From Bacteroidota bacterium (lineage in GTDB: Bacteria > Bacteroidota > Rhodothermia > Rhodothermales > UBA10348): 37,006 nucleotides of DNA. Below the pieces are notes generated by a model that did no database searches, was not told the DNA's origin, and was given only the letters and a program-made list of their open reading frames with translations. Of the stretch, positions 1-7,196 are shown one piece after another; the first letter of the stretch is position 1, and every line of letters begins with the position of its first letter. The stretch spans positions 1-37,006 of the forward strand of contig JAJCYR010000085.1 of the NCBI GenBank assembly GCA_029262775.1. Direction: 5' to 3'. The translations under genes were made by a program, and so were the position numbers.

Positions 1-494
1 TCGAACTGCGGAGCATCGGGATTCGGGCCAATGCGAACCGTATCGCCAGGCGTGTGGCCTGAGAGGGCGCGCGCAACGGGCGAGGTGAACGACACGTCTT
101 CCGTGCGGGCAGCGGCCTCGTCGACGCCGACAATGCGGAGCTCTTTTTCGGCGCCGTCCATGGGGCCACCGGTAATGCGAACGCGCACTCGGGCTCCGAA
201 GCGGACTTCGTTCGCGGGCTGGTCGGCAGGGTCAATGACGCGTGCCGTTGCCATGCGCTCGCGAAGGGCGGCGAGTTGGCCGCTTACGAGCGTCCGCTCC
301 CGGATCCGGTCATGATCGTGCGGATCCCCCTGCTGCAACTCGTCGCGTTCCAGCTCAAGCGCCGCCTGCTCCTTCTCAAGAAGCCGCATTCCGCGCGGCG
401 TCACGTAATTCGTCGCGCCCGGAGGGAGCGGCGGACGTGGGGCAATGTAGACGTCACCCAGTTCATTGTCTTCACTTCGAAAGGCTCTGTTCAT
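1..494 (-). CDS. GreA/GreB-family transcription elongation factor, 3' end cut by window edge
   Basis: Translating leftward from the ATG at 494 gives 164 residues with no stop before the window edge. The N-terminus (MNRAFRSED, then NYVTPRGMRLLE) matches the GreB-type opening, followed by a charged helical segment (about residues 35-85) as in the Gre coiled coil. From about residue 98 an FKBP-like C-terminal domain begins (VRFGARVRVR, then a GAEKELRIVGVDEA stretch). Gre factors rescue backtracked RNA polymerase by stimulating transcript cleavage in the secondary channel. The start is supported by a GGAG Shine-Dalgarno at 503-500, five bases before the ATG. The gene is last in a minus-strand run, with a small inverted-repeat element directly upstream of its ribosome-binding site. 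GreA and GreB subtypes cannot be separated without the missing C-terminus. Confidence 0.85.
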   Translation of the reverse strand, partial: MNRAFRSEDNELGDVYIAPRPPLPPGATNYVTPRGMRLLEKEQAALELERDELQQGDPHDHDRIRERTLVSGQLAALRERMATARVIDPADQPANEVRFGARVRVRITGGPMDGAEKELRIVGVDEAAARTEDVSFTSPVARALSGHTPGDTVRIGPNPDAPQF

Positions 495-503
495 TTCGTC
501 TCC

Positions 504-613
504 AGAAGCGTGTTGAGGAACCAGCGTGCACCAAGATGCGAGCGCCGGAATGACAGATGCAAGGCGTCACGACGCCGAAAAAGGGTGTGTGATGGTTTTT
601 CAATACGCTTCTA
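504..613 (+). repeat. Small terminal-inverted-repeat element, left (internally deleted) copy
   Basis: A 110-bp sequence starting AGAAGCGTGTTGAGGAACCA and ending TGGTTTTTCAATACGCTTCT, so its ends are imperfect inverted repeats of about 20 bp. It matches the reverse complement of 36842-37006 almost throughout but lacks about 55 internal bases, including the hairpin present there. It encodes nothing itself. It fills the gap between two minus-strand genes: the stop codon of the upstream gene (602-600) lies inside one terminal repeat, and the other end abuts the Shine-Dalgarno of the Gre-factor gene. It is best described as a MITE-like or REP-like intergenic repeat. No clear target-site duplication is visible. 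Confidence 0.8.
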
Positions 614-1088
614 TACGCTCCAGCCAGATACTGGCCTTCATGTTCGGCTCATCCAGTTGATGGGCTACGAGCATACCCTCCTCCTGGATCCATACCGTGT
701 CACTGTCCATCGAGAACGAGTCGGAATCCCCCATGACAAGATTGCCGTCCTCGTTGATGAACCAGGCGCTGTATTCTTCATCCGCGTCGGCGTCCGAGTC
801 GACATCCGTCACAATTCGGAGATCTCCGCTTTCCTCGAAATAAAACCGGATGTCCACCTCGGAAATCAGCGATGCAGCCATGGCCAGGGCGGCTCGGGAA
901 AGGGCGTTTCCATCCTCGGCATCTGCCTCTCCTCCCAGGTCAAGGTGCATGCGCCACTCGGTGCCCACAAGGTCCTTGTCGCGCAGGCGTTGGGCATCGG
1001 ACGTGTTTGGCATGAGTGCCGAGAGGAGCAGGAGGATGGCCATAATCCGGACGGGAAAACGGCGGCAGGAGCGGGGAGAATATGTCAT
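600..1088 (-). CDS. Small secreted protein of unknown function
   Basis: 162 residues from the ATG at 1088. An ATG-like start further upstream is possible, but 1088 places a standard signal peptide at the N-terminus: basic MTYSPRSCRRFPVR, then a hydrophobic MAILLLLSAL core and a probable cut near residue 33 (SDAQ). The mature part is acidic and appears beta-rich, with alternating segments (VGTEWRMHLDL, EVDIRFYFEESG, WFINEDGNLVMGDSDS, MKASIWLERIE) that recall lipocalin-like or stress-induced secreted domains, but I do not recognise the family. A DSDADADEE run gives a strongly acidic loop. The last four residues (IEAY) and the stop are encoded inside the adjacent inverted-repeat element, so the natural C-terminus may have been altered by its insertion. 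Confidence 0.65.
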   Translation of the reverse strand: MTYSPRSCRRFPVRIMAILLLLSALMPNTSDAQRLRDKDLVGTEWRMHLDLGGEADAEDGNALSRAALAMAASLISEVDIRFYFEESGDLRIVTDVDSDADADEEYSAWFINEDGNLVMGDSDSFSMDSDTVWIQEEGMLVAHQLDEPNMKASIWLERIEAY

Positions 1089-1166
1089 GACAGGATGTGT
1101 GAGTGCGTGTTGGAATGAACCCGCTGTATATCGGATCATCGGCAGACAATGTTGCACAATCCGGCG

Positions 1167-2648
1167 TCAGCCGTCAACGCGCAGCATGAGGAGGGCGGCG
1201 ATGACGAAGGAGGAGCCGCCCGTAATGAGCACGAAAATGGCTTCGCCACCGAACACATGGTCGAGCAGCGCCCCATAGATGGTGCTGGCCATGATCTGCG
1301 GCAGGACAATGAAGAAATTGAAGATGCCCATGTAGATGCCGAATTTGCCGGCTGGCAGGGCGTCCGTGAGAATGGCGTAGGGCATGGCCAGAATGCTGGC
1401 CCATGCCATGCCTACTCCAATCATGGAGATGAGCAGCGCATTCGGCCCCGGCATGAAATAAATGCTCATGAGGCCGAGGCCGCCAGCCACCAGGCCCGTG
1501 ATATGTGTTCGTGAGCGTCCCAGACTGCGGGCCAGAACGGGAAGCGCAAATGCAAAGAGTGCGGCCACGCCGTTGTACGCGCCGAAGAGTACACCCACCC
1601 AGTCGGCGCCGTCGTTGTACGCCTGGCTCGTGGCATCGGTGGCCGCGAAAATGTGACTCGTGATGGCGGGCGTCATGTAGATGAACATGGAAAAGAGTCC
1701 GAACCACGAGAAAAACTGTACCCAGGCCAGCTTGCGCATGGTGGGCGGCATCTGCAACAGGTCGCTGAAGACTTCCACAAACCCGCCCGTGTCGCCGCTT
1801 CGCGTACGCCAGGAGGCGAACCAGAGTAGAAACGCGAACAACATCAGACCAACGCCGAGGATATAGAGCTCCTTCTCCAGCCCACCGAAGAAATAGACCA
1901 GCACAGTCAAAACGGCGCCGCCCGCAAACCAGCGCGGCGCCAGCCGCGCGTAGGCCAAGGATGGCAGGAGGCCGTGCGCGGGCGGCGCATTGTCCGCACT
2001 GGCGGCATCGAAGGCAGCCATCTCCTCGGGCGAATATTCCCGCACGCTGAAGACCGTCCAGGCTACGGCCGCCAGAAAAACCGCCCCGCCCACGTAAAAC
2101 GCATAGACCACAGATGGCGGAATTTGGCCCGCTGGGGCGGTGTTCGCAATGCCCAGCCAGTTGGTCAGCATCCATGGAAAGAGCGAGGCCACGACGGAGC
2201 CGAATCCGATGAAAAAGCTCTGCATGGCAAAACCCATGGTGCGCTGCTCGCTTGGAAGCATGTCGCCCACGAATGCGCGGAACGGTTCCATGGACACATT
2301 GATGGATGCATCCAGCAGCCAGAGCAGCCCGGCCGCCATCCAGAGCGCCGACGAATTGGGCATGGCAATGAGGGCGAGCGAGGCCAGGATGGCTCCCACC
2401 AGGAAGTAAGGGCGTCGGCGTCCGGCCCAGCCCCACGTCCGGTCGCTCATGTGGCCAATGATGGGCTGCACGATCAGGCCAGTCACGGGCGCCGCAATCC
2501 ACAGAATGGCAATGCTGTCAAGCTCGGCGCCCAGGGTCTGGAAAATGCGGCTCAGATTGGCCAGCTGGAGCCCCCAGCCAAACTGGATGCCGAGAAATCC
2601 GAAACTGATGTTCCAGATCTGCCAGAACGAGAGACGGGGTTTGTTCAT
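1167..2648 (-). CDS. MFS sugar transporter of the SLC45/MalT type
   Basis: 493 residues with about 12 hydrophobic segments. The N-terminus (LSFWQIWNISFGFLGIQFG, ANLSRIFQTLGA, then APVTGLIVQPIIGHMSDRTW) and the loop 2-3 signature GWAGRRRPYF match the SLC45/sucrose-type branch of the major facilitator superfamily, including bacterial maltose transporters such as MalT. The likely role is proton-coupled uptake of a di- or oligosaccharide across the inner membrane; the substrate cannot be read from sequence. I prefer the ATG at 2648 (MNKPRLSF) over an in-frame GTG three codons upstream. It lies 51 bp downstream of the DUF885-like gene and 78 bp upstream of the small secreted protein gene, all in the same direction, so co-transcription is plausible. 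Confidence 0.85.
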   Translation of the reverse strand: MNKPRLSFWQIWNISFGFLGIQFGWGLQLANLSRIFQTLGAELDSIAILWIAAPVTGLIVQPIIGHMSDRTWGWAGRRRPYFLVGAILASLALIAMPNSSALWMAAGLLWLLDASINVSMEPFRAFVGDMLPSEQRTMGFAMQSFFIGFGSVVASLFPWMLTNWLGIANTAPAGQIPPSVVYAFYVGGAVFLAAVAWTVFSVREYSPEEMAAFDAASADNAPPAHGLLPSLAYARLAPRWFAGGAVLTVLVYFFGGLEKELYILGVGLMLFAFLLWFASWRTRSGDTGGFVEVFSDLLQMPPTMRKLAWVQFFSWFGLFSMFIYMTPAITSHIFAATDATSQAYNDGADWVGVLFGAYNGVAALFAFALPVLARSLGRSRTHITGLVAGGLGLMSIYFMPGPNALLISMIGVGMAWASILAMPYAILTDALPAGKFGIYMGIFNFFIVLPQIMASTIYGALLDHVFGGEAIFVLITGGSSFVIAALLMLRVDG

Positions 2649-2699
2649 GGGGGGCACCGGCTCGGCGTGGCGACGGGGTCTGTTGAAAATCGATTGGGA

Positions 2700-4391
2700 C
2701 TATTCCGAAGTGATAATGCTGCGGTAGTGGCTCTCGTCTCCCGTCATCTCCCAGCGTACAAGTGATGTAGGGATGATGCCGGAGGAGAGGAAGGTGTCCA
2801 TGAAGCCCTGCAAGGAGAAGTCGTCGCCGCCGTCGTGCGCGGCAACCCGCATGAGATCTTCGATTTCAACTTTTCCGGTGATGTAACTGGAGCCATAGCC
2901 TGGCTGCTGCAGGTAGAGGTGTTGTTCGAAGACGACGAGCTCACCGTCGGCGCGCATCCATCCACGGGGCGTCCACGTGACGGCGAACTCGGAGGCTTCC
3001 GCCATGGTGAGTTCGTTTCCGTGCATGTAGAGTCCGCCCAGCGCCCGCGCGGCCCGCTGGCCGAGCATGATATAGATCAGCTCCTTGGCACGGGGGCGGT
3101 CGTCCATGAGGCCCGCAGCCAGCATCATCTCCTCAAGGCCCGTCGCCAGGCCTTCACTGCGGCCGTCATAGATGTTGTAGAGCGGCAGGGCAGACCGGAT
3201 AATGCGCTCGTGCGGGTCGTTGTCGTGCATGGCGAGCTCAATCCAGTGGAACATGTGCGGCCGCATGGGCATCGCGTCATGGCTGTTGATCTGCGTGAAA
3301 AAGGAACGCTCGCCAGCATCGGCCACGAAGGTTCCGATGTGCTCGAGCATGGCCTGCCGCATGTAGGGACGCGTGGAAACGAACCCGTCATCCAGAAAGG
3401 CCATGAATTCGTCAACAGCCTGTATCATTTCACGTCGGTACTCGGCCTCGTTCCTGAAATCGCTTCTCGGTGGCTCGGTGCGATTGCTGTGCTCGGCGAG
3501 CTTGAGATAGGCCCAGCTGCGCGCGAGTTCGCGCTCCATGATGGTGACCTCCTCCTCCCAGGACCAGGGCATGAGGTGCACGTTGTTGAGGTACCACGTG
3601 TAGTTGTCCTTGCCAATGCCGCTGGGGCCGTTTTTTGAGGCCAGTTCGGCTTCCAACCAGTCGCCGAAGGACTCGGTGGCCGCGAGCGCCTCGTCGGCGG
3701 CCGACCGGACGTTGGCGTCATCGGTAGCCGCTGCAATGGCTCTGAGTGCATGTTCCTGCTCCTCGATGACACGGATGCCGCCGAACCACAGGTCGCGAGC
3801 GTTCCCCGTAAGGTTGGTACGCGCCTGCTCGTAGAACGCGGGAATCATCCCGATTTTTTCAGCGGCGGCCTGGGCGTCTGCGGCCGAGAGGGGTTTTTCA
3901 AGCGCCCACCAGTCGAAGTACGCATGGTTTTCTGGCCCCTCGTGGGCCGGCACATCGCTTCGCGACATGTATATGACCTTGTAGAAACCGGGGTCGCGCT
4001 GCCAGGGCCGGCGTACGCGGTGTTCGAAATCAAGCCCGCTCATCTCGGCGCGAACGAGTTCGAAGTCAACGCGGTCAGGGGTCGTCCAGCCGGTCGTATC
4101 GAACGTGGCCAGTGCGTGCTGCCAGTCAGGGAGCACCGCGTGGCGCGCGCTCATGGTGGGTTCAGTGTAATCCGGAACGCCATTTTCAAACGGTGGCCGC
4201 TCAAAAGCGCGCCACGCCAGGAAAAATTCTTCGAGCTCGGCGTGTGTGGCGCCGGGGGGCGGTGGTTTTTCCATCTCAACACTCGTTGGTGTGCCTTCAG
4301 GGCCCTGGTCTCCAGAGGTACAGGCGGGCAGGAATACAAGTGCTGCGATGGCAGTCAGCAGGCGAACATAGGGCGTTTGTACTGGTAACAT
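2700..4391 (-). CDS. DUF885-like lipoprotein, possible inactive peptidase relative
   Basis: 563 residues. The N-terminus is a lipoprotein signal: hydrophobic LLTAIAALVF followed by the lipobox LPAC, with Cys24 as the lipidation site, so it is expected to be membrane-anchored in the envelope. The body is helical, with features seen in DUF885 proteins: SDVPAHEGPENHAYFDWW near residues 145-162, an EGLATGLEEMM segment near the place where DUF885 proteins carry EGWALY, and QQPGYGSSYITGK near the C-terminus resembling the family's PGQ-A-Y-G segment. I do not find an HE-x-x-PGH-like zinc site, so if the family call is right this member may not be a classical metallopeptidase. Assignment is by motif resemblance only. 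Confidence 0.6.
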   Translation of the reverse strand: MLPVQTPYVRLLTAIAALVFLPACTSGDQGPEGTPTSVEMEKPPPPGATHAELEEFFLAWRAFERPPFENGVPDYTEPTMSARHAVLPDWQHALATFDTTGWTTPDRVDFELVRAEMSGLDFEHRVRRPWQRDPGFYKVIYMSRSDVPAHEGPENHAYFDWWALEKPLSAADAQAAAEKIGMIPAFYEQARTNLTGNARDLWFGGIRVIEEQEHALRAIAAATDDANVRSAADEALAATESFGDWLEAELASKNGPSGIGKDNYTWYLNNVHLMPWSWEEEVTIMERELARSWAYLKLAEHSNRTEPPRSDFRNEAEYRREMIQAVDEFMAFLDDGFVSTRPYMRQAMLEHIGTFVADAGERSFFTQINSHDAMPMRPHMFHWIELAMHDNDPHERIIRSALPLYNIYDGRSEGLATGLEEMMLAAGLMDDRPRAKELIYIMLGQRAARALGGLYMHGNELTMAEASEFAVTWTPRGWMRADGELVVFEQHLYLQQPGYGSSYITGKVEIEDLMRVAAHDGGDDFSLQGFMDTFLSSGIIPTSLVRWEMTGDESHYRSIITSE

Positions 4392-4467
4392 GGGAGTGGT
4401 GGGTCAAAATGATAGAAGCTCCCGCAAACAGGAGACTTCGGGAAATATACATTTTCCAGGTCCATCT

Positions 4468-4473
4468 ATTATA
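4468..4473 (-). promoter_or_regulatory. Possible -10 element upstream of the DUF885-like gene
   Basis: A perfect TATAAT is read on the minus strand at 4473-4468, about 77 bases before the ATG at 4391, in the short AT-rich part of a 333-bp gap. No convincing -35 box lies 16-18 bases upstream, so this rests on the hexamer alone. The rest of the gap (4504-4691) is the YdeI-family remnant. Confidence 0.3.
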
Positions 4474-4503
4474 TCCGCCCGGCCCTGCACCAGCCTTCTA
4501 CCG

Positions 4504-4691
4504 TCAGTCATCCTCACGCATTTTTTGGCACAGCTGGAGAGCCCGGCGAATCCGCGTTTCGCCTTTTTTCCGGATGCGACCCAACCAGCAAGTCCCCGTT
4601 GACGCCCGGGAGACAACGAAGCGAACGCACGGCCTGCGGCGTCGTCCTGGCGCAATGCTTCGGCAAGTTCGTCGCAGATGTCAATCCGATT
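4504..4691 (-). pseudogene. C-terminal remnant of a YdeI/OmpD-associated family gene, frameshifted
   Basis: Reading leftward from about 4691, one frame gives DICDELAEALRQDDAAGRA, then FASLSPGRQRGLAGWVASGKK. This matches the C-terminal module of YdeI/OmpD-associated proteins (DELAEAL, then SPGRQR, then W-x-x-x-AKK). At the six-A run (minus strand, near 4566-4571) the family pattern moves to another frame, which continues ETRIRRALQLCQKMREDD and a TGA at 4506-4504. One additional A would restore a single frame, giving GKKGETRIRRALQL. An in-frame stop near 4729 and the absence of an upstream domain show that only the last 60 or so residues survive. A sequencing error in the homopolymer could explain the frameshift but not the missing N-terminus. 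Confidence 0.6.
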
Positions 4692-4724
4692 CGAGCCGCA
4701 ACACAGGCGATGGAAACTCGAATT

Positions 4725-5624
4725 TCACAGCGCGCCGTCGAGCAATCGGGCCAGTCGGAAGGCGGCCATCTGCATGCGGGTCTCGACGGTAATGATGTTT
4801 TTGGCTCGGTAGGCGTCGTCCACTTCGCCGCTGGAGCCAAAATCGTAGGCGGTTTCGCGCACAACCGTGTACGATTCCTCCGCCCATCGCGCCGGGTTCA
4901 GGGAATTCCAGGCCTCGCGGTCCGACGCGCTGATGTCGAAGTAGAGATGCGTTGCCATGTCGATCCAGTCCGGGTAGGTCTGTTCAATGAGCACGTAGTC
5001 CCACACGCGGTGCAGGTTGGTGGGCTCGCCGAAGGCGGTGACCGCGGTGTCGTTGCCGCCCCGATCGAAGCCGTATCCGGCGTGCATGGGTTGGTGCAGA
5101 TCGCCCACAAAATGCGCCAGGAATTTGAGTGCATCGAGCCGCTCGGCCCGTGGCGCCCCCGGCCGCTCAAGCGTTGCCAGCGTCTCGGTAATGGCTTCGA
5201 CCGCGCAAAACGTTTCGCCGCAGTCGCGTTCCAGGTTGAAGGCCGTTGCATCTCGCGGCAGGTTCACGTAATGGGCCGTTGTATACCGGTCGTAGGCGGG
5301 ATCGGCCCCGCGCACCTGGTCGGCCCAGAGGCAGCTTTCCATGAACCGATCAAATGCGACATCGTCTGCCAGCAGCGTGCGAACGGCCTGCCGCGTCCGG
5401 GGCTCCATTTCCCACCATGCCATGAGGCAAATGGCTTTGTGTCCGTCGCGGCCCCACAACGCGGGCGTGGCAGGTAGGGCTGCAGCAGGTACGGGCACAG
5501 CCATAGCCGGTGCCGTCACCATAGGCGCCGGCACCACCGACGCCGCGCCCGCCGCGCCCGCCGGGGCCGCCCACAAAGTAAGCGTGATGGTCAGTAGAAA
5601 AAGGGCGAGGGTGTTGCGGGACAT
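4725..5624 (-). CDS. S1/P1-family zinc nuclease, secreted
   Basis: 299 residues from the ATG at 5624 (MSRNTLALFLLTITL), which gives a good signal peptide. The zinc ligands of S1/P1 nucleases can be traced: W57 and H62 in LWGRDGH, an Asp in LWADQVR, a His in TAHYVNLP, HFVGDLHQPMH, and H and D in NLHRVWD. These enzymes bind three zinc ions and cleave single-stranded DNA and RNA, usually outside the cytoplasm. An Ala/Pro-rich stretch of about 30 residues separates the signal peptide from W57, unusual because the family normally uses the mature N-terminal Trp as a ligand. The gene is 50 bp downstream of the DUF1761 gene on the same strand. Confidence 0.9.
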   Translation of the reverse strand: MSRNTLALFLLTITLTLWAAPAGAAGAASVVPAPMVTAPAMAVPVPAAALPATPALWGRDGHKAICLMAWWEMEPRTRQAVRTLLADDVAFDRFMESCLWADQVRGADPAYDRYTTAHYVNLPRDATAFNLERDCGETFCAVEAITETLATLERPGAPRAERLDALKFLAHFVGDLHQPMHAGYGFDRGGNDTAVTAFGEPTNLHRVWDYVLIEQTYPDWIDMATHLYFDISASDREAWNSLNPARWAEESYTVVRETAYDFGSSGEVDDAYRAKNIITVETRMQMAAFRLARLLDGAL

Positions 5625-5674
5625 AGGATTCAGGACTGGAGTCGGAAAGCCGTTGCCAGAACGTGGGTACAGGC

Positions 5675-6094
5675 TCAGCGCCACACGCCGAGGAGGGCGC
5701 CCATGGCAAGCAGCGCGGCCAGATTGTATGCCATATTGAGTCCCCAGTTCATCAGCGACTTGCCCTCAAAGGCCACCTCCTGCCAGGAAGCGAACACCAC
5801 GAAACCAATCCACATCCAGAACGCGCCCTGCATGCCGTATGCCCACCCAGTTGCCGCGAATGCTTCTTCCCACATATTCAGGACGTGTGCCAGGACAAAG
5901 GCGGCGACGACGCTGAGGACCCACGTCACGCCGAAATTTTTCCAGGGATTGAATCCGGCGCGAAGTTCTTCCTCGGTTTTCTCGACGAGTTGCATCCAGA
6001 GCGAGCCGAAGAGGGGCCCATACCAAAGAAAACCGATGATCTGGGGAAGCAGCGAGGCAACAAGAACGGCCAAAAGGTTCGGGGAGTAGTCCAT
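5675..6094 (-). CDS. DUF1761-family small membrane protein
   Basis: 139 residues with four predicted membrane segments (about 6-28, 52-72, 78-102 and 116-136). The opening (NLLAVLVASLLPQIIGFLWYG, then LFGSLWMQL) and a conserved-looking NPWKNFGVTWV segment fit the DUF1761 pattern of a Trp/Tyr-Gly-Pro motif after the first helix. Function of the family is unknown; it resides in the inner membrane. I chose the ATG at 6094 (MDYSPNLL) over the GTG at 6106. A Bacteroidota-style promoter candidate lies 36-50 bp upstream. The S1/P1 nuclease gene follows after 50 bp and may be read from the same transcript. Confidence 0.75.
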   Translation of the reverse strand: MDYSPNLLAVLVASLLPQIIGFLWYGPLFGSLWMQLVEKTEEELRAGFNPWKNFGVTWVLSVVAAFVLAHVLNMWEEAFAATGWAYGMQGAFWMWIGFVVFASWQEVAFEGKSLMNWGLNMAYNLAALLAMGALLGVWR

Positions 6095-6136
6095 GTATCG
6101 GGGCACACAGGGTGCGAAAGGTGGGCGTGATTATCG

Positions 6137-6163
6137 CAAAAATAACGCCATTGTCCAGCACAA
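6137..6163 (-). promoter_or_regulatory. Bacteroidota-type promoter candidate for the DUF1761 gene
   Basis: The minus strand reads TATTTTTG at 6144-6137, an exact match to the TAnnTTTG -7 consensus known for Bacteroidota primary sigma factor promoters. TTG triplets lie 16 bases upstream (6163-6161) and 22 bases upstream (6169-6167), bracketing the usual -33 position. A start near 6130 would leave a leader of about 36 nt to the ATG at 6094. Confidence 0.45.
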
Positions 6164-6201
6164 GTGCAAGTGGCGCGCGCCAGACTCGTTCTCACAGAGG
6201 C

Positions 6202-7026
6202 CTACTGCTCCGCGTCGTCCGCCGCCGGCGGCCCGCCCAGCGTCTGGGCAATTCGGGCATGGAAGGCATCGGCCTCAATTCCCGAGAGCGCTCCCTTGCA
6301 TACACTCCGGACGTGGGGTGGAAAATCGGCCCGGTCACTCATGACCCATTGCACATAACTTTTATCCTGTTTGACCACATCCAGAACCGCACGGCCGGAC
6401 CATTTCCCGAAGCCGAATACCACCTCGCCCGCGCTCCAGGCCAGGTGATTCGTCGGGCCCGTCCACGTAGCTTTTTCCGGCTGGGTCAGCGCCGCCAGAT
6501 CTTCCCAGGTAGATTCTTCCAGGTTGAACGTGCGGCGCATGCCACGCAGGACCTTGACGGCCGCCTGTACGTCTGCTTCGGCCGAATGGGCATCCTCGAG
6601 CGAACCTCCGACGAAGCGGCGGTAGGCATCGGACAGTGTGCGGGGTTCGAGTGCCTGCCAAATCCGAAGTGGATCGACGACCAGCTTGTCGGACAGGTCC
6701 AGGGGTCGACCCATTCGCTTGAATTCCGCCTCCACGAAGCGGATGTCAAAGCGTACATTGTACCCGACCAGCACGTTCGATGCCGCGAGGAACTGCTCAA
6801 TCTGGTCGGCTACTTCCGGAAAACGGGGAGCATCGGCGAGGTCCCCCATGGAAATACCGTGCACGGCCTCGGCACCCCGCGTAATGGAAATGTCTGGCCG
6901 GACGCGCAGCGTCAGAGCGCGCTCCTTGCCGGCTTCGTAGAGGCACATGGATATTTCCACGACCTGATCGGTGTCCGGGTTTTTCCCGGTCGTCTCCACG
7001 TCGAAAGCGATCATTATCTTGTTCAT
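6202..7026 (-). CDS. DEDDh 3'-5' exonuclease (DnaQ/exonuclease X-like)
   Basis: 274 residues from the ATG at 7026. The DEDDh active site is complete: D9 and E11 in FDVETTG, D94 in YNVRFD, H147 and D152 in HSAEADVQAA. Such domains remove nucleotides from DNA 3' ends, in proofreading or in repair. A separate C-terminal module (about 203-245) contains FGFGKWSGRAVLDVV and YVQWVMS, resembling the FGK-GR-x-x-D-V motif module (DUF3820-like) found at the C-terminus of exonuclease X-type proteins. This makes a repair exonuclease more likely than the replicative epsilon subunit. It is divergent from the AddB-like gene with almost no space between the two coding regions, fitting a shared DNA-repair context. 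Confidence 0.85.
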   Translation of the reverse strand: MNKIMIAFDVETTGKNPDTDQVVEISMCLYEAGKERALTLRVRPDISITRGAEAVHGISMGDLADAPRFPEVADQIEQFLAASNVLVGYNVRFDIRFVEAEFKRMGRPLDLSDKLVVDPLRIWQALEPRTLSDAYRRFVGGSLEDAHSAEADVQAAVKVLRGMRRTFNLEESTWEDLAALTQPEKATWTGPTNHLAWSAGEVVFGFGKWSGRAVLDVVKQDKSYVQWVMSDRADFPPHVRSVCKGALSGIEADAFHARIAQTLGGPPAADDAEQ

Positions 7027-7196
7027 AGCTACTGTCCGCTGCATCCATCGAATTCAGTTATCCATACCGTCCGGCGCTTGTCGAAGAAACGGAGCGTGCC
7101 CTCCGTTCGGGTGAGCGCCTGACCGCGTTCAAGATACTCATTGCGCCGTCAGCTGGCGAGGCCCGATTCTTTCGCCTTGCCCTGGCGCGCGCCGGT

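Noticed and set aside
276..1118. 280-codon plus-strand frame over the Gre-factor and small secreted protein genes
   Set aside because: It is antisense to two genes with convincing features (Gre motifs, signal peptide), crosses the repeat element, and its translation has no recognisable domain.
4420..4441. Terminator from the GAAGCTCC/GGAGACTTC pair
   Set aside because: The stem is short and bulged, the T-run is poor, and it would lie in the leader of the DUF885-like gene.
4404..4655. Intact 83-residue gene
   Set aside because: Its first half matches the YdeI C-terminal module but the second half is out of the family frame; a frameshifted remnant explains it better.
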